Of a stretch of 37,724 nucleotides of DNA, positions 6,847-14,311 are shown one piece after another. The notes below the pieces were generated by a model. That model ran no database searches, was not told the DNA's origin, and worked only from the letters and a program-made list of their open reading frames with translations. Position 1 is the first letter of the stretch; each line of letters starts with the position of its first letter. This DNA comes from an uncultured SAR86 cluster bacterium (lineage in GTDB: Bacteria > Pseudomonadota > Gammaproteobacteria > Magnimaribacterales > AG-339-G14), in assembly GCA_902561325.1 (NCBI GenBank), contig CACEOL010000009.1:1-37724 (forward strand), written 5' to 3'. The translations under genes were made by a program, and so were the position numbers.

Positions 6847-7740
6847 TTATTGATCTTCATCATTTAAGCTATCTGCCCCTCTATCAAGGGTCCTGCCCAA
6901 AACGTTAACTCTGGTTTGAAGACTATTCACGTCTTTCAAAGCGCCTTCCAATTTCTTTAGAACCTTTTCGGTACTGGAATCAAAGCTTTTAAATTCTTTT
7001 TGAATGTTTCTAACCACTGTGGCAACTTTCTCTGCGGTCTGATTGAGTTTAAGATAATGATGACCCACACGGATTGTATCTAAGAAGGCAGCTAAAGTAT
7101 TGGGTCCTTGAATCAAGATTTTCTTATCGGTCAAACACTCTTGGCGCAAATCTTCAATTTTATCAACTAGATCGATGAGTTTTTCTGAGGCGATATACAA
7201 AACAGCATAATTGGTGGTTGAATTTTGCAAAATGTATTTTTCTGAGATGTCTTCGGCATCTCTCAAAATCGCGGTGCGTAAATCCCGAAGGACAGTCTGC
7301 CGATCGGTATCTGTTCCAGCCTCTTGATAGGAACGGTATTGGCCGGAATAAAATTTTGAATCAATGGGTACTAAAATTTCTTCAGCAGTAACAACTGCAC
7401 AATCCACGCGATCAGCTGTTTGGGGATTGATTTGATGCTGAAAATGATAGCTGCCATCGGGCATAATATCTTGCACAACCGATTCCAAATTCCACTCCGC
7501 CAACCTTCCAGTAGTGACATTGCCACCCAAAAATCTATTCAACTCATTTATTGGGGTGGTAACCGAAGTCAGATCCTGGCCGATTTTATTGATATCTTCA
7601 GAGAAAGCTTTGAACTTCTCATCCAAAATCGAATTTTGATTTTCTCCTTGAAGATTTTGGTCACGTAATTTTAAGAAAATATAGATGACCAGACCCAAGG
7701 TACCTAAAGAAATTAATAGGACTAAAAGAATTAAACTCAT
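6847..7740 (-). CDS. rmuC: RmuC-family DNA recombination protein
   Basis: This 297-residue protein has an N-terminal membrane anchor (residues 2-23), a coiled-coil-prone linker and then the RmuC nuclease-like domain. The domain shows LAEWNLESVVQDI, VDCAVVTAEEILVPIDSKF and ILIQGPNTLAAFLDTIRVG, followed by a C-terminal helical region. RmuC limits inversions and other rearrangements in E. coli and belongs to the PD-(D/E)XK-like group. The protein is shorter than E. coli RmuC (about 475 residues), with a reduced coiled coil. Its ATG overlaps the stop of the WYL regulator gene (ATGA), so the two are translationally coupled, an unusual partnership for rmuC. Confidence 0.85.
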   Translation of the reverse strand: MSLILLVLLISLGTLGLVIYIFLKLRDQNLQGENQNSILDEKFKAFSEDINKIGQDLTSVTTPINELNRFLGGNVTTGRLAEWNLESVVQDIMPDGSYHFQHQINPQTADRVDCAVVTAEEILVPIDSKFYSGQYRSYQEAGTDTDRQTVLRDLRTAILRDAEDISEKYILQNSTTNYAVLYIASEKLIDLVDKIEDLRQECLTDKKILIQGPNTLAAFLDTIRVGHHYLKLNQTAEKVATVVRNIQKEFKSFDSSTEKVLKKLEGALKDVNSLQTRVNVLGRTLDRGADSLNDEDQ

Positions 7741-8735
7741 TGATAAATTGACCTCATTTTTTTGGTTAAGGAAATAAATTTGTTTCTTAATTTTTTTGGT
7801 TTCATAACTTCGACATCACTGCCAAAACTCATCAGCCATTGCTCAAATTGCAAGGTATCTGGCACCCTTGCTTTGATGAGTAATTTATCGCCTCCCATTT
7901 CGGTAACTTTTTGAGAGCCATTTAAAGGTGTTTCTAGCAGATGAAAGGCCATGGTCTTATCAAAAACCGCCTCAAATGTGTAAAGATCATTGCTGTAGGC
8001 GTAACTCAAATTGTTTTTGTGAATGAATTCATCGATATCAAATCCTTTTGGCTCTTTGACTTCAGCTTCTAAGAGTTCTACTTTTTCAAATCTCTGCAAA
8101 GGGAGATATCTTGGGTTGATAGGATCTTCATCCATCATGCAAATTAAGTAATGCATACTTCCTTTCAAAACAATTCCCAACGGATGCATGTGGCGTTCGT
8201 TCCCTACTTTTTCGCCTCGCTTTCTATAGAGTGCTTTGATTTGTATACCTTCATAAACTGCTCTATAAATTCTTTGGCGCAAATCCAAATTTACCTTAGG
8301 TTCTTTGAATCTCATATTTTCTGATACAACCTTTACGCGTTTGCGCCATCTTGCCAATTTGGTTTTTTCACTACCCACTAAGACTTTTTCAGCTCGAGAA
8401 AAAAAATCTTCCACTCTCTTAAAATTAGCTTTCGGCATCAAAGGCTCTAAATATTGAGCAGCCAATGAAAAGGTGAGAGCTTGAATGGGGTCCATAGCAG
8501 GTGACTGGTAATCTTGAGCATCTTTTTCCCAACTCCAACCAAAAGGGCTATTGCGCTCATCACTTATAATGGGAAAACCTCTAGATAATTCTTGTAAATC
8601 TCTCTGAATGGTTCTTAACGAAGCTTCGTAACCAGCATCATTCAAAGCATCTCTGATATTAGCTGTAGTCACTTTCTGCGGATAACGCGGAATCAGCTGC
8701 AGCATATTCATTTGTCTTAAAATCGTATCGCTCAT
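7737..8735 (-). CDS. WYL-domain transcriptional regulator
   Basis: This 332-residue protein has a winged helix-turn-helix at residues 1-65 (ending ASLRTIQRDLQELSRGFPI, the recognition part of DeoR/YafY-type regulators). A WYL domain follows (about 160-240; IKALYRKRGE, HMHPLGIVLKGSMHYLI), then a C-terminal WCX-like domain (about 255-332). WYL regulators often sense nucleic acid or nucleotide ligands, and several control anti-phage systems (BrxR, CapW). The gene overlaps both neighbours by four bases (8732-8735 and 7737-7740), forming a tight operon 65 aa-WYL-rmuC. Its promoter region holds the palindrome at 8950-8968, so self-regulation is likely. Control of the second site at 2241 is inferred. 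Confidence 0.88.
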   Translation of the reverse strand: MSDTILRQMNMLQLIPRYPQKVTTANIRDALNDAGYEASLRTIQRDLQELSRGFPIISDERNSPFGWSWEKDAQDYQSPAMDPIQALTFSLAAQYLEPLMPKANFKRVEDFFSRAEKVLVGSEKTKLARWRKRVKVVSENMRFKEPKVNLDLRQRIYRAVYEGIQIKALYRKRGEKVGNERHMHPLGIVLKGSMHYLICMMDEDPINPRYLPLQRFEKVELLEAEVKEPKGFDIDEFIHKNNLSYAYSNDLYTFEAVFDKTMAFHLLETPLNGSQKVTEMGGDKLLIKARVPDTLQFEQWLMSFGSDVEVMKPKKLRNKFISLTKKMRSIYQ

Positions 8736-8929
8736 GATGTGTCATCCTCGGTTTGCGCTTTTGACCAGGATCTAAAAACTTCTGGATCACCGCCTTTTTC
8801 TACATGAAACTCTAAAGTAGTTTGCAATTTAGTACCCTTAACTTTGAAGTAAATACCTGTGCTTAAGTCTTTAATGGTTCTACCTTCGGTAAAAATTTGT
8901 TTGATAATGTCTTCGTTTTCTTTTTCCAT
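8732..8929 (-). CDS. Small protein with GGxxExxxxW motif, first gene of the WYL operon
   Basis: This 65-residue soluble protein has IYFKVKGTKLQTTLEFHVEK followed by GGDPEVFRSW. The last part resembles the C-termini of the 102-residue (1050-1358) and 204-residue (2492-3106) proteins. Its stop overlaps the WYL start, so it is co-translated with the regulator. The ATG is exactly six bases after a perfect TATAAT (8941-8936), so the mRNA probably begins at or next to the start codon. Function unknown. Linkage to the regulator could suggest a ligand-sensing or accessory role, but nothing in the sequence shows it. Confidence 0.65.
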   Translation of the reverse strand: MEKENEDIIKQIFTEGRTIKDLSTGIYFKVKGTKLQTTLEFHVEKGGDPEVFRSWSKAQTEDDTS

Positions 8930-8935
8930 TTATAC

Positions 8936-8941
8936 ATTATA
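8936..8941 (-). promoter_or_regulatory. -10 box for the 65 aa-WYL-rmuC operon
   Basis: TATAAT on the minus strand is followed by six bases and the ATG at 8929, predicting a leaderless transcript. Its upstream edge is 18 bases from the centre of the palindrome at 8959. The -35 position falls inside the palindrome, and no good -35 hexamer is present. Confidence 0.55.
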
Positions 8942-8949
8942 GTCAGCAA

Positions 8950-8968
8950 AGCGACAAGATTTGTCGCT
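8950..8968. promoter_or_regulatory. Operator-like palindrome, site 2
   Basis: AGCGACAAGATTTGTCGCT has perfect 8-base arms around a GAT spacer centred on 8959. It sits between divergent promoters, with each -10 box (8941 and 8977 edges) exactly 18 bases from the centre, so one bound dimer would cover both -35 regions. The core matches site 1 at 2241-2256 at 14 of 16 positions. It is probably the binding site of the WYL regulator encoded next to it; this is inferred from position. Confidence 0.7.
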
Positions 8969-8976
8969 AAGATGAA

Positions 8977-8982
8977 TACAAT
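8977..8982 (+). promoter_or_regulatory. -10 box for the small-protein gene pair at 9003-9508
   Basis: TACAAT on the plus strand lies 20 bases before the ATG at 9003. It mirrors the minus-strand TATAAT around the palindrome. The -35 region lies inside the palindrome and is poor. Confidence 0.4.
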
Positions 8983-9002
8983 AGATCTCCGCGAGAAATT
9001 AT

Positions 9003-9188
9003 ATGGACGATCACATGAAAATTTATTTGGAATTATTAAGCAAAATGTCAGACGAACAATTTGAGGCCCACAAAAGCATCATCGAAGAAATTCATTCTTC
9101 TGGAGGCATCTTATCGCAAGATGAGCAATTCAATCTGGCTTTGAAAATGCTAAATAATTTTACGCAAAGCAATGGGAGGCTGCATTGA
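9003..9188 (+). CDS. Small protein, SD(D/E)QFE family, copy 2
   Basis: This 61-residue protein aligns with the 63-residue protein at 845-1036 over most of its length (YLELLSKMSDEQFEAHKSII; EQFNLALKML). It has no membrane segment or signal peptide and appears helical. The stop TGA overlaps the TTG start of the next gene, so the two are translated together. It is divergent from the WYL operon across the shared palindrome. Family and function unknown; a second copy near the same kind of operator argues that it is a functional gene. Confidence 0.7.
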   Translation: MDDHMKIYLELLSKMSDEQFEAHKSIIEEIHSSGGILSQDEQFNLALKMLNNFTQSNGRLH

Positions 9189-9508
9189 AATTTTCTAGCA
9201 TTGATAAACGCTCTTTAAAAGAATCTATTTTCGATACTGCAATTGCCTTGCCTATCGCTTGGAGCATGTCCTATGTAACTTTGGTGGCCATGTATGCACT
9301 GGAAGTTTCTAATGCTTTTTTGATTTCTTTAGCACAAACAATTGTTTTAACAGTCGTTTCGGTATTTAGAAAATACACAATTCGTACGAAGTTTAAAAAA
9401 GCTGAAGATAATTTGATGAAAAGTCAGAATAGCGATGAATTAACTATAGATATTGACCATCTTAATTTGGCGCAAAGACAAGAGAAATATCCCCGCGCAA
9501 CAAATTAA
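9185..9508 (+). CDS. Small two-helix membrane protein, TTG start
   Basis: This 107-residue protein starts at a TTG that overlaps the preceding TGA (TTGA) and has GGGAGG five bases upstream, which supports this start. Residues 14-34 and 43-60 are hydrophobic helices, followed by a basic segment (FRKYTIRTKFKK) and a polar tail. The pattern E-S-x-x-D / two helices / VSVFRKYxIRxxF resembles a small membrane-protein family common in marine phages and bacteria (the DUF7220 type), recalled from memory. The last 69 bases overlap the convergent dsbB gene, so the true C-terminal tail may matter little. Function unknown. Confidence 0.65.
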   Translation: MKFSSIDKRSLKESIFDTAIALPIAWSMSYVTLVAMYALEVSNAFLISLAQTIVLTVVSVFRKYTIRTKFKKAEDNLMKSQNSDELTIDIDHLNLAQRQEKYPRATN

Positions 9509-9934
9509 AACCCAGCCTGGAATGGATATGCCGAGAAGACTCCACATCACTTCGGCACAATTCCCATCACCTATAAACAATTGAATCAATGCATCAGAAA
9601 CAAAATTGTTATCTAACAAATAATTCAAATCAGGCCCACAAGATGGGACTCGATCTGGCGGTAAAGATTGCAGGTACAAATGTCTGATGGCAGAAGCACC
9701 GCCTGCGGCACTAAAAAAAGCGGTCAGTCCCAAATAAAATTTGTCTATTTTGTTATGCAAAATGCCAATTAGAGCTGCAGCTCCAGCTAAAGCAACAGCT
9801 ATTCTTTGCACGATACACATGGGACAGGGTTCGAGCCCAAGTTGGTATTCCATGTAAAATGCAGTAGCAATTAAACCGATGCAAGCAAGCAGAATGAAAG
9901 TTAAAACAACACGCGTTTCTTGCAGCAAATTCAT
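9440..9934 (-). CDS. dsbB: Disulfide bond formation protein DsbB
   Basis: This 164-residue inner-membrane protein has four hydrophobic helices (about 10-28, 45-60, 67-85 and 140-158). The first periplasmic loop has the redox pair CPMC (C37-C40 region, EPCPMCIVQRIA). The second has the two other cysteines (PSCGPDL and DGNCAEV). It re-oxidises DsbA and passes electrons to quinone; ubiB and ubiE for ubiquinone synthesis and dsbA (14934-15557) are in the same window. Its gene ends inside the convergent small membrane-protein gene. A TATACT box six bases before the ATG suggests a leaderless mRNA. Confidence 0.95.
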   Translation of the reverse strand: MNLLQETRVVLTFILLACIGLIATAFYMEYQLGLEPCPMCIVQRIAVALAGAAALIGILHNKIDKFYLGLTAFFSAAGGASAIRHLYLQSLPPDRVPSCGPDLNYLLDNNFVSDALIQLFIGDGNCAEVMWSLLGISIPGWVLICCAGIFLLSLRQIKMVNIYS

Positions 9935-9940
9935 GGTATA

Positions 9941-9946
9941 AGTATA
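9941..9946 (-). promoter_or_regulatory. -10 box for dsbB
   Basis: TATACT on the minus strand is followed by six bases and the dsbB ATG (9934), the same spacing as for the genes at 8929 and 20662. Confidence 0.4.
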
Positions 9947-9969
9947 ACGAAATTTAGGTAAAAAATTTT

Positions 9970-12675
9970 ATGGCAAAACCAGAAAGCGCATCAGATACCG
10001 ACTCCGTCATTCTCATCGATGGGTCATCATATGTATACCGAGCGTACCATGCTTTACCGCCCTTAACGACTTCCTCTGGTCAGCCAACTGGTGCGGTAAG
10101 AGGGGTGACCACCATGGTGATGCGCATCTTAGAAGACCATCCAAATTCACCCATTGGTATGATCTTCGATGCCAAAGGCGATACTTTTCGCCACGACATG
10201 TATAAAGAATACAAAGCCAATCGTCCTCCGATGCCAGACGATTTGCGTCCACAAATTCAACCCATTTACGACATTGTTGATGCCTTGGGCATAAAGATTT
10301 TTGTAGTCGATAACGTTGAGGCCGATGATGTGATTGGCACACTTGCCAAGCAAGCTGAAGAAAAGGGTATTTCGACTGTGATTTCCACTGGCGATAAAGA
10401 TCTGGCACAACTCGTAACCAAAAATATCAAATTGGTGAATACCATGACCAATGAAGTTCTGGATCAAAAAGGGGTTGAGAAAAAGTTTGGCGTAACCCCA
10501 GAACAAATCATCGATTACTTGGCACTTGTTGGGGACACCTCGGATAACATTCCAGGAGTAAATAAAGTCGGTCCCAAAACTGCCGTTAATTGGTTAAGCA
10601 AATATGGAACGGTTGAAACCATCATTGAAAAATCTGAAGAAATTACCGGTAAGGTTGGCGAATACTTACGCGAAGGCATTGAGCAACTCAAACTCTCTCA
10701 ACAATTAACCACCATTAAAAAAGATGTCACTTTGGATTTTGGGATTGAGGATCTGGCAGTAGGGGAAACCGATCAAGCTAAATTGCACAAGTTATTTACC
10801 GAACTGGAATTTAAAACTTTATTAAAAAGTGCCGAAACAAAAAAAACTCCAGCAACAAGCTCCAACGGCTCTGCTTCAAAAGACAATTACCGTAGTGTTC
10901 TGACCAAAAAAGATTTGGATGGTCTTATTAAGGAGTTGAAAAAAGCCAAAGTTTTGGCTTTTGATACAGAAACAGACTCCTTGGATTTTACTCAAGCCAA
11001 TTTGGTCGGCTTATCAGTTGCAACAGATGAAGACAACGCTTACTACATTCCGGTAGGTCACGATTACGAAGGTGCGCCTAAGCAGCTCGATCGAGACGAG
11101 GTTTTAAAAAAACTCAAACCAATCATTGAAAAGACTCCTTTGATTGGCCAACACCTAAAATTCGATCGCAACGTTTTAGCAAATTACGACATCCATTTGA
11201 ATTCTATTGAAAACGACACCATGTTGATGTCTTACGTCTATGATCCAACTGCGACCCGTCATAACTTGGATGCCATGGCGAGTCATTATTTAAATGTCAA
11301 AACCACAACTTTTGAAGATGTTGCTGGTAAGGGCGTCAAACAACTTACTTTCAATCAGATACCTTTGGAAAAAGCGAGTGACTATGCAGCAGAAGATGCG
11401 GATATCACTTTCCGTTGCTATTCCCATTTAAAACCAGCTTTAGCAAAGACGCCTTCTTTGGAAAAAGTTTTGCATGAAATTGAATTGCCTTTGGTGCCGG
11501 TGCTCTCCGATATGGAACAAGCAGGGACTTTAGTTAATGAAGAAGCTCTAAAAGTTCAATCCAACAATTTAGGACAACGCATCAGCGGGCTTGAAGAACA
11601 AGCTTATCGAGAAGCGGGTAAAGAATTCAACTTGGCTTCTACCAAAGATTTAAGGGCAATTTTCTTTGATGAGATGAAGTTGCCGGTCGTGAAAAAAACT
11701 CCTGGCGGCCAACCTTCTACCGATGAGTCGGTTTTACAAGAATTAGCCAATCATTATGAGTTACCAAAAATTTTATTGGAACACCGCACTTTGGCAAAAT
11801 TGAAAAGTACTTATACCGATAGTCTGCCGCAACAAATATCAAAAAAGACAGGTCGCGTGCATACTTCTTTTCACCAAGCCGTGACTTCAACTGGAAGGTT
11901 GTCTTCTGCCGATCCCAATTTGCAAAACATCCCAATCAAAACCGACGAGGGTAGACTTATTCGAACGGCTTTTGTTGCGCCCAAGGGCTATCAATTGCTA
12001 GCAGTTGATTATTCGCAAATTGAATTACGCATCATGGCACATCTTTCTGAAGATAAAGGTCTCATTACCGCATTCGAAAATGGTGAAGACATTCATTCTG
12101 TTACAGCTGCAGAGGTCTTTGCTGAACCAGGAGAGGAGGTCACTGCAGAACAACGTCGCGGAGCCAAAGCGATCAACTTCGGTTTGATTTATGGCATGTC
12201 AGCTTTTGGCTTGAGTAAAGCTTTGAATATTTCAAGACCCTTAGCAGCAGACTATATCGACTCATATTTTCACAAATATCCAAGCGTAAAATTGTATATG
12301 GAACGAACCAAGGAGCTAGCTAAAGAGAAAGGTTATGTTGAAACCTTTTTTGGCAGACGACTTTATTTACCGGGAATCCACAGCGGACGCAGTCGCATGG
12401 CTGCAGAGAGGGCAGCAATCAATGCGCCCATGCAAGGAACTGCTGCTGACATCATGAAAATTGCGATGATTGAAATTCACGAGTGGCTGGCCAAAGGTAA
12501 AGTTGATGCTCGGATGATTATGCAAGTTCACGATGAAGTGATTTTGGAGGTCAAAGATCAAGACGCTTCCAAAGTAGAACAAGAAGTTTCAAAAATCATG
12601 CAAGGTGCAGCGAAATTGAAAGTACCTTTGGAAGTTGAAAGCGGCCTAGCTTCCAATTGGGGTGAAGCTCATTGA
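9970..12675 (+). CDS. polA: DNA polymerase I
   Basis: This 901-residue protein has all three domains. The 5' nuclease spans about 8-285 (ILIDGSSYVYRAYHALPPL, VEADDVIGTLA, GDTSDNIPGV). The 3'-5' exonuclease spans about 310-500 with intact acidic residues (FDTETDSLDF, GQHLKFDRNVL, YAAEDADIT), so proofreading is expected. The polymerase has motif A VDYSQIELR, motif B RRGAKAINFGLIYGM and motif C QVHDEVILEV. It acts in DNA repair and Okazaki-fragment processing. Length is close to E. coli PolA (928). It is followed after five bases by the convergent dioxygenase gene; engB lies beyond, a common neighbour of polA in gammaproteobacteria. Confidence 0.98.
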   Translation: MAKPESASDTDSVILIDGSSYVYRAYHALPPLTTSSGQPTGAVRGVTTMVMRILEDHPNSPIGMIFDAKGDTFRHDMYKEYKANRPPMPDDLRPQIQPIYDIVDALGIKIFVVDNVEADDVIGTLAKQAEEKGISTVISTGDKDLAQLVTKNIKLVNTMTNEVLDQKGVEKKFGVTPEQIIDYLALVGDTSDNIPGVNKVGPKTAVNWLSKYGTVETIIEKSEEITGKVGEYLREGIEQLKLSQQLTTIKKDVTLDFGIEDLAVGETDQAKLHKLFTELEFKTLLKSAETKKTPATSSNGSASKDNYRSVLTKKDLDGLIKELKKAKVLAFDTETDSLDFTQANLVGLSVATDEDNAYYIPVGHDYEGAPKQLDRDEVLKKLKPIIEKTPLIGQHLKFDRNVLANYDIHLNSIENDTMLMSYVYDPTATRHNLDAMASHYLNVKTTTFEDVAGKGVKQLTFNQIPLEKASDYAAEDADITFRCYSHLKPALAKTPSLEKVLHEIELPLVPVLSDMEQAGTLVNEEALKVQSNNLGQRISGLEEQAYREAGKEFNLASTKDLRAIFFDEMKLPVVKKTPGGQPSTDESVLQELANHYELPKILLEHRTLAKLKSTYTDSLPQQISKKTGRVHTSFHQAVTSTGRLSSADPNLQNIPIKTDEGRLIRTAFVAPKGYQLLAVDYSQIELRIMAHLSEDKGLITAFENGEDIHSVTAAEVFAEPGEEVTAEQRRGAKAINFGLIYGMSAFGLSKALNISRPLAADYIDSYFHKYPSVKLYMERTKELAKEKGYVETFFGRRLYLPGIHSGRSRMAAERAAINAPMQGTAADIMKIAMIEIHEWLAKGKVDARMIMQVHDEVILEVKDQDASKVEQEVSKIMQGAAKLKVPLEVESGLASNWGEAH

Positions 12676-12680
12676 TTTAG

Positions 12681-13496
12681 CTAAAACATGTCATCTTCTT
12701 CTTGCATGAAGAAGTGATCTGGGTGCATAGAAAAACCCAAGCCTTTGTAGGCTCTATATCCAACCAATTCTGATACTTCCTTTGGGAGATCTTTTGCAAT
12801 TTCCGAAGGCACATTTAAGTATTGGTTTTCTTCTTGCCTCAACCAGCCAAGTGAGTAAGTCAAAATTGCGCCATATCTCCAATCAGAGGAAATATTTTCA
12901 CCTGCGCCATGCAAAGTTCCTCCTAACCAATACAACACAGAGCCTTTTGGCATTTCAGCCGAAAAGATTTCTTCATCAGTTGGCACTCTTTCTTTATCCC
13001 ACTTATGACTTCCTGGAACCAATAACGTACCGCCATTGTCTTTTCTAAATTCAGAGATAGCCCACATACTTGCCACTATTAAATTAGGACGAGGCTCCTT
13101 AAAAAAAGGAAAAGTATCTTCTTCACGATGCAAAATTTGTTTTCTTGCACCAGGCCCAACTTCTAAAGCAACACTGACATGCAGTTGATAACCACAATTT
13201 GAATTTGGAGTTAAAAAATAATCACAAATTTCTTTGGAAGTTTTATGAACAGCCAATTGGCCTGCAGATTCTGAAAGACCTACTAAGCCTCCCATTCTTC
13301 TGGTATTCCCTGGATAAAATTCATCTGGATTATCCTCTTGCGGAGGAGATAATTCCATCGCAGGAGCTAAGTCTTTCTTAAAATTTTCAACTAAATTAGA
13401 TGAAGCAGCATTTTCAATAACCAAGCAACCAAACTCTTCTAAACAATTAATAATATTTTTGCTTGAATCAGAACTGTCTAAAACTGGAATTTTCAT
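12681..13496 (-). CDS. Phytanoyl-CoA dioxygenase (PhyH) family protein
   Basis: This 271-residue protein is an Fe(II)/2-oxoglutarate-dependent oxygenase of the PhyH type. The iron site is suggested by QILHREEDTF (an H-x-E in place of the more common H-x-D) and by GTLHGAGEN (distal His). Downstream DWRYGAILTY supplies the Arg for 2-oxoglutarate. LLVPGSHKWDKE is typical of the family. The substrate cannot be read from sequence; the family hydroxylates fatty acyl chains, small metabolites and phosphonates. It appears to be a single-gene insertion between polA and engB. A Shine-Dalgarno (GGGAG) precedes the ATG. Confidence 0.85.
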   Translation of the reverse strand: MKIPVLDSSDSSKNIINCLEEFGCLVIENAASSNLVENFKKDLAPAMELSPPQEDNPDEFYPGNTRRMGGLVGLSESAGQLAVHKTSKEICDYFLTPNSNCGYQLHVSVALEVGPGARKQILHREEDTFPFFKEPRPNLIVASMWAISEFRKDNGGTLLVPGSHKWDKERVPTDEEIFSAEMPKGSVLYWLGGTLHGAGENISSDWRYGAILTYSLGWLRQEENQYLNVPSEIAKDLPKEVSELVGYRAYKGLGFSMHPDHFFMQEEDDMF

Positions 13497-13590
13497 TTTT
13501 TTCTCCCACTAAAATTTAAAGAACTTTTTTGAGCGTATTCAGTCTAAAAAACGTTCTCCTAAAAAATAAGGAAATACATAATCCTTGTGG

Positions 13591-13628
13591 CCCGTCAGCA
13601 TCTCTCTCCCCTGAAAACTGCTGACGGG
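13591..13628. terminator. Strong hairpin between engB and the dioxygenase gene
   Basis: A perfect 10-base stem (CCCGTCAGCA / TGCTGACGGG) has an 18-base loop. It begins two bases after the engB stop codon when read on the minus strand, so it would form at the 3' end of that mRNA. No T-run follows on the minus strand and only TTT on the plus, so it is not a textbook intrinsic terminator. It could stop transcription by another route, protect the mRNA end, or be a regulatory RNA element for the next gene. Confidence 0.5.
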
Positions 13629-13629
13629 T

Positions 13630-14238
13630 TTAAACTTCTAAGAGCAGTTTAATTTTATTTAACAAAGTTTCCAAACCTATTTTTTTGGTTGCAGAGAACA
13701 CCAGTGAGTCCACAATAGCTGGGTAATCAGCCATTTTTTCCGAGACAACTTTAAGAGTATTTTGGGTTTCTTTATTATTAAGTTTATCGGCTTTGGTCAA
13801 AACTAAATGAATGGGCAAATTCAATGATTCGCAAAGACTTAAAAATTCCAGATCTTTGTTTTGAAAAGGGTGACGCATGTCCATGATCAAAATCAAATCG
13901 GTTAGGGCTGCTCTTTTTTCTAAATAACTTAAAATCAGTTTGGCCCAAGTATTTTGATCTTGCTTGCTGGCTTTGGCGTAACCAAAACCTGGCAGATCGA
14001 CTATCTTTTTTGCTTCGTCATTCGCCAAATGAAAAAAATTTATGGATTGGGTTCTCCCTGGGGTATTGGAGGTTTTGGCCAATTTTTTTTGATTAGCCAA
14101 AGCATTAATCAAAGTAGATTTTCCGGAATTTGATCTGCCGCAAAGAGCTATTTCATTACCTGAATCAGGAGGGAAAAGCTTGCTTTCTGTTGCAGCACAA
14201 GCAAAGTTTAGAGGCAAAGGTTTTGACTTATAACTCAT
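13630..14238 (-). CDS. engB: Ribosome biogenesis GTPase EngB (YihA/YsxC)
   Basis: This 202-residue GTPase has G1 GRSNSGKST, the G2 region NTPGRTQSINFF, G3 DLPGFGYA, G4 TKADK and G5 SATK. It assists late assembly of the large ribosomal subunit and is essential in many bacteria. Length is normal for the family (E. coli 210). It is divergent from cytochrome c4 and near polA, which is the order seen in Pseudomonas and relatives. Confidence 0.97.
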   Translation of the reverse strand: MSYKSKPLPLNFACAATESKLFPPDSGNEIALCGRSNSGKSTLINALANQKKLAKTSNTPGRTQSINFFHLANDEAKKIVDLPGFGYAKASKQDQNTWAKLILSYLEKRAALTDLILIMDMRHPFQNKDLEFLSLCESLNLPIHLVLTKADKLNNKETQNTLKVVSEKMADYPAIVDSLVFSATKKIGLETLLNKIKLLLEV

Positions 14239-14273
14239 TCTTCTAAAATCAGGAAAAACAATATTCTATAGTA

Positions 14274-14279
14274 TATAAT
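14274..14279 (+). promoter_or_regulatory. Candidate -10 box for the cytochrome c4-dsbA transcript
   Basis: TATAAT lies 32 bases before the ATG at 14312. An AAAGAG sits near the start codon as a weak ribosome binding site. No clear -35 hexamer is present. Confidence 0.4.
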
Positions 14280-14311
14280 TGCCAACCATTTAGCCCACTA
14301 ATAAAGAGTAA

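Noticed and set aside
6831-6874. AGATAGC / GCTATCT inverted repeat as a bidirectional terminator
   Set aside because: Seven-base arms with a 30-base loop inside the rmuC coding end are weak and AT-rich; no T-run follows.
1-9500. CRISPR array, insertion sequence or prophage borders around the accessory region
   Set aside because: I saw no direct-repeat array, transposase, integrase or long terminal repeat; tRNA-Arg is far away at 20501 and shows no attachment-site copy nearby.
10013-12582. Several frames on the minus strand and one on plus inside polA
   Set aside because: They lie within a fully conserved polymerase gene and match no family.
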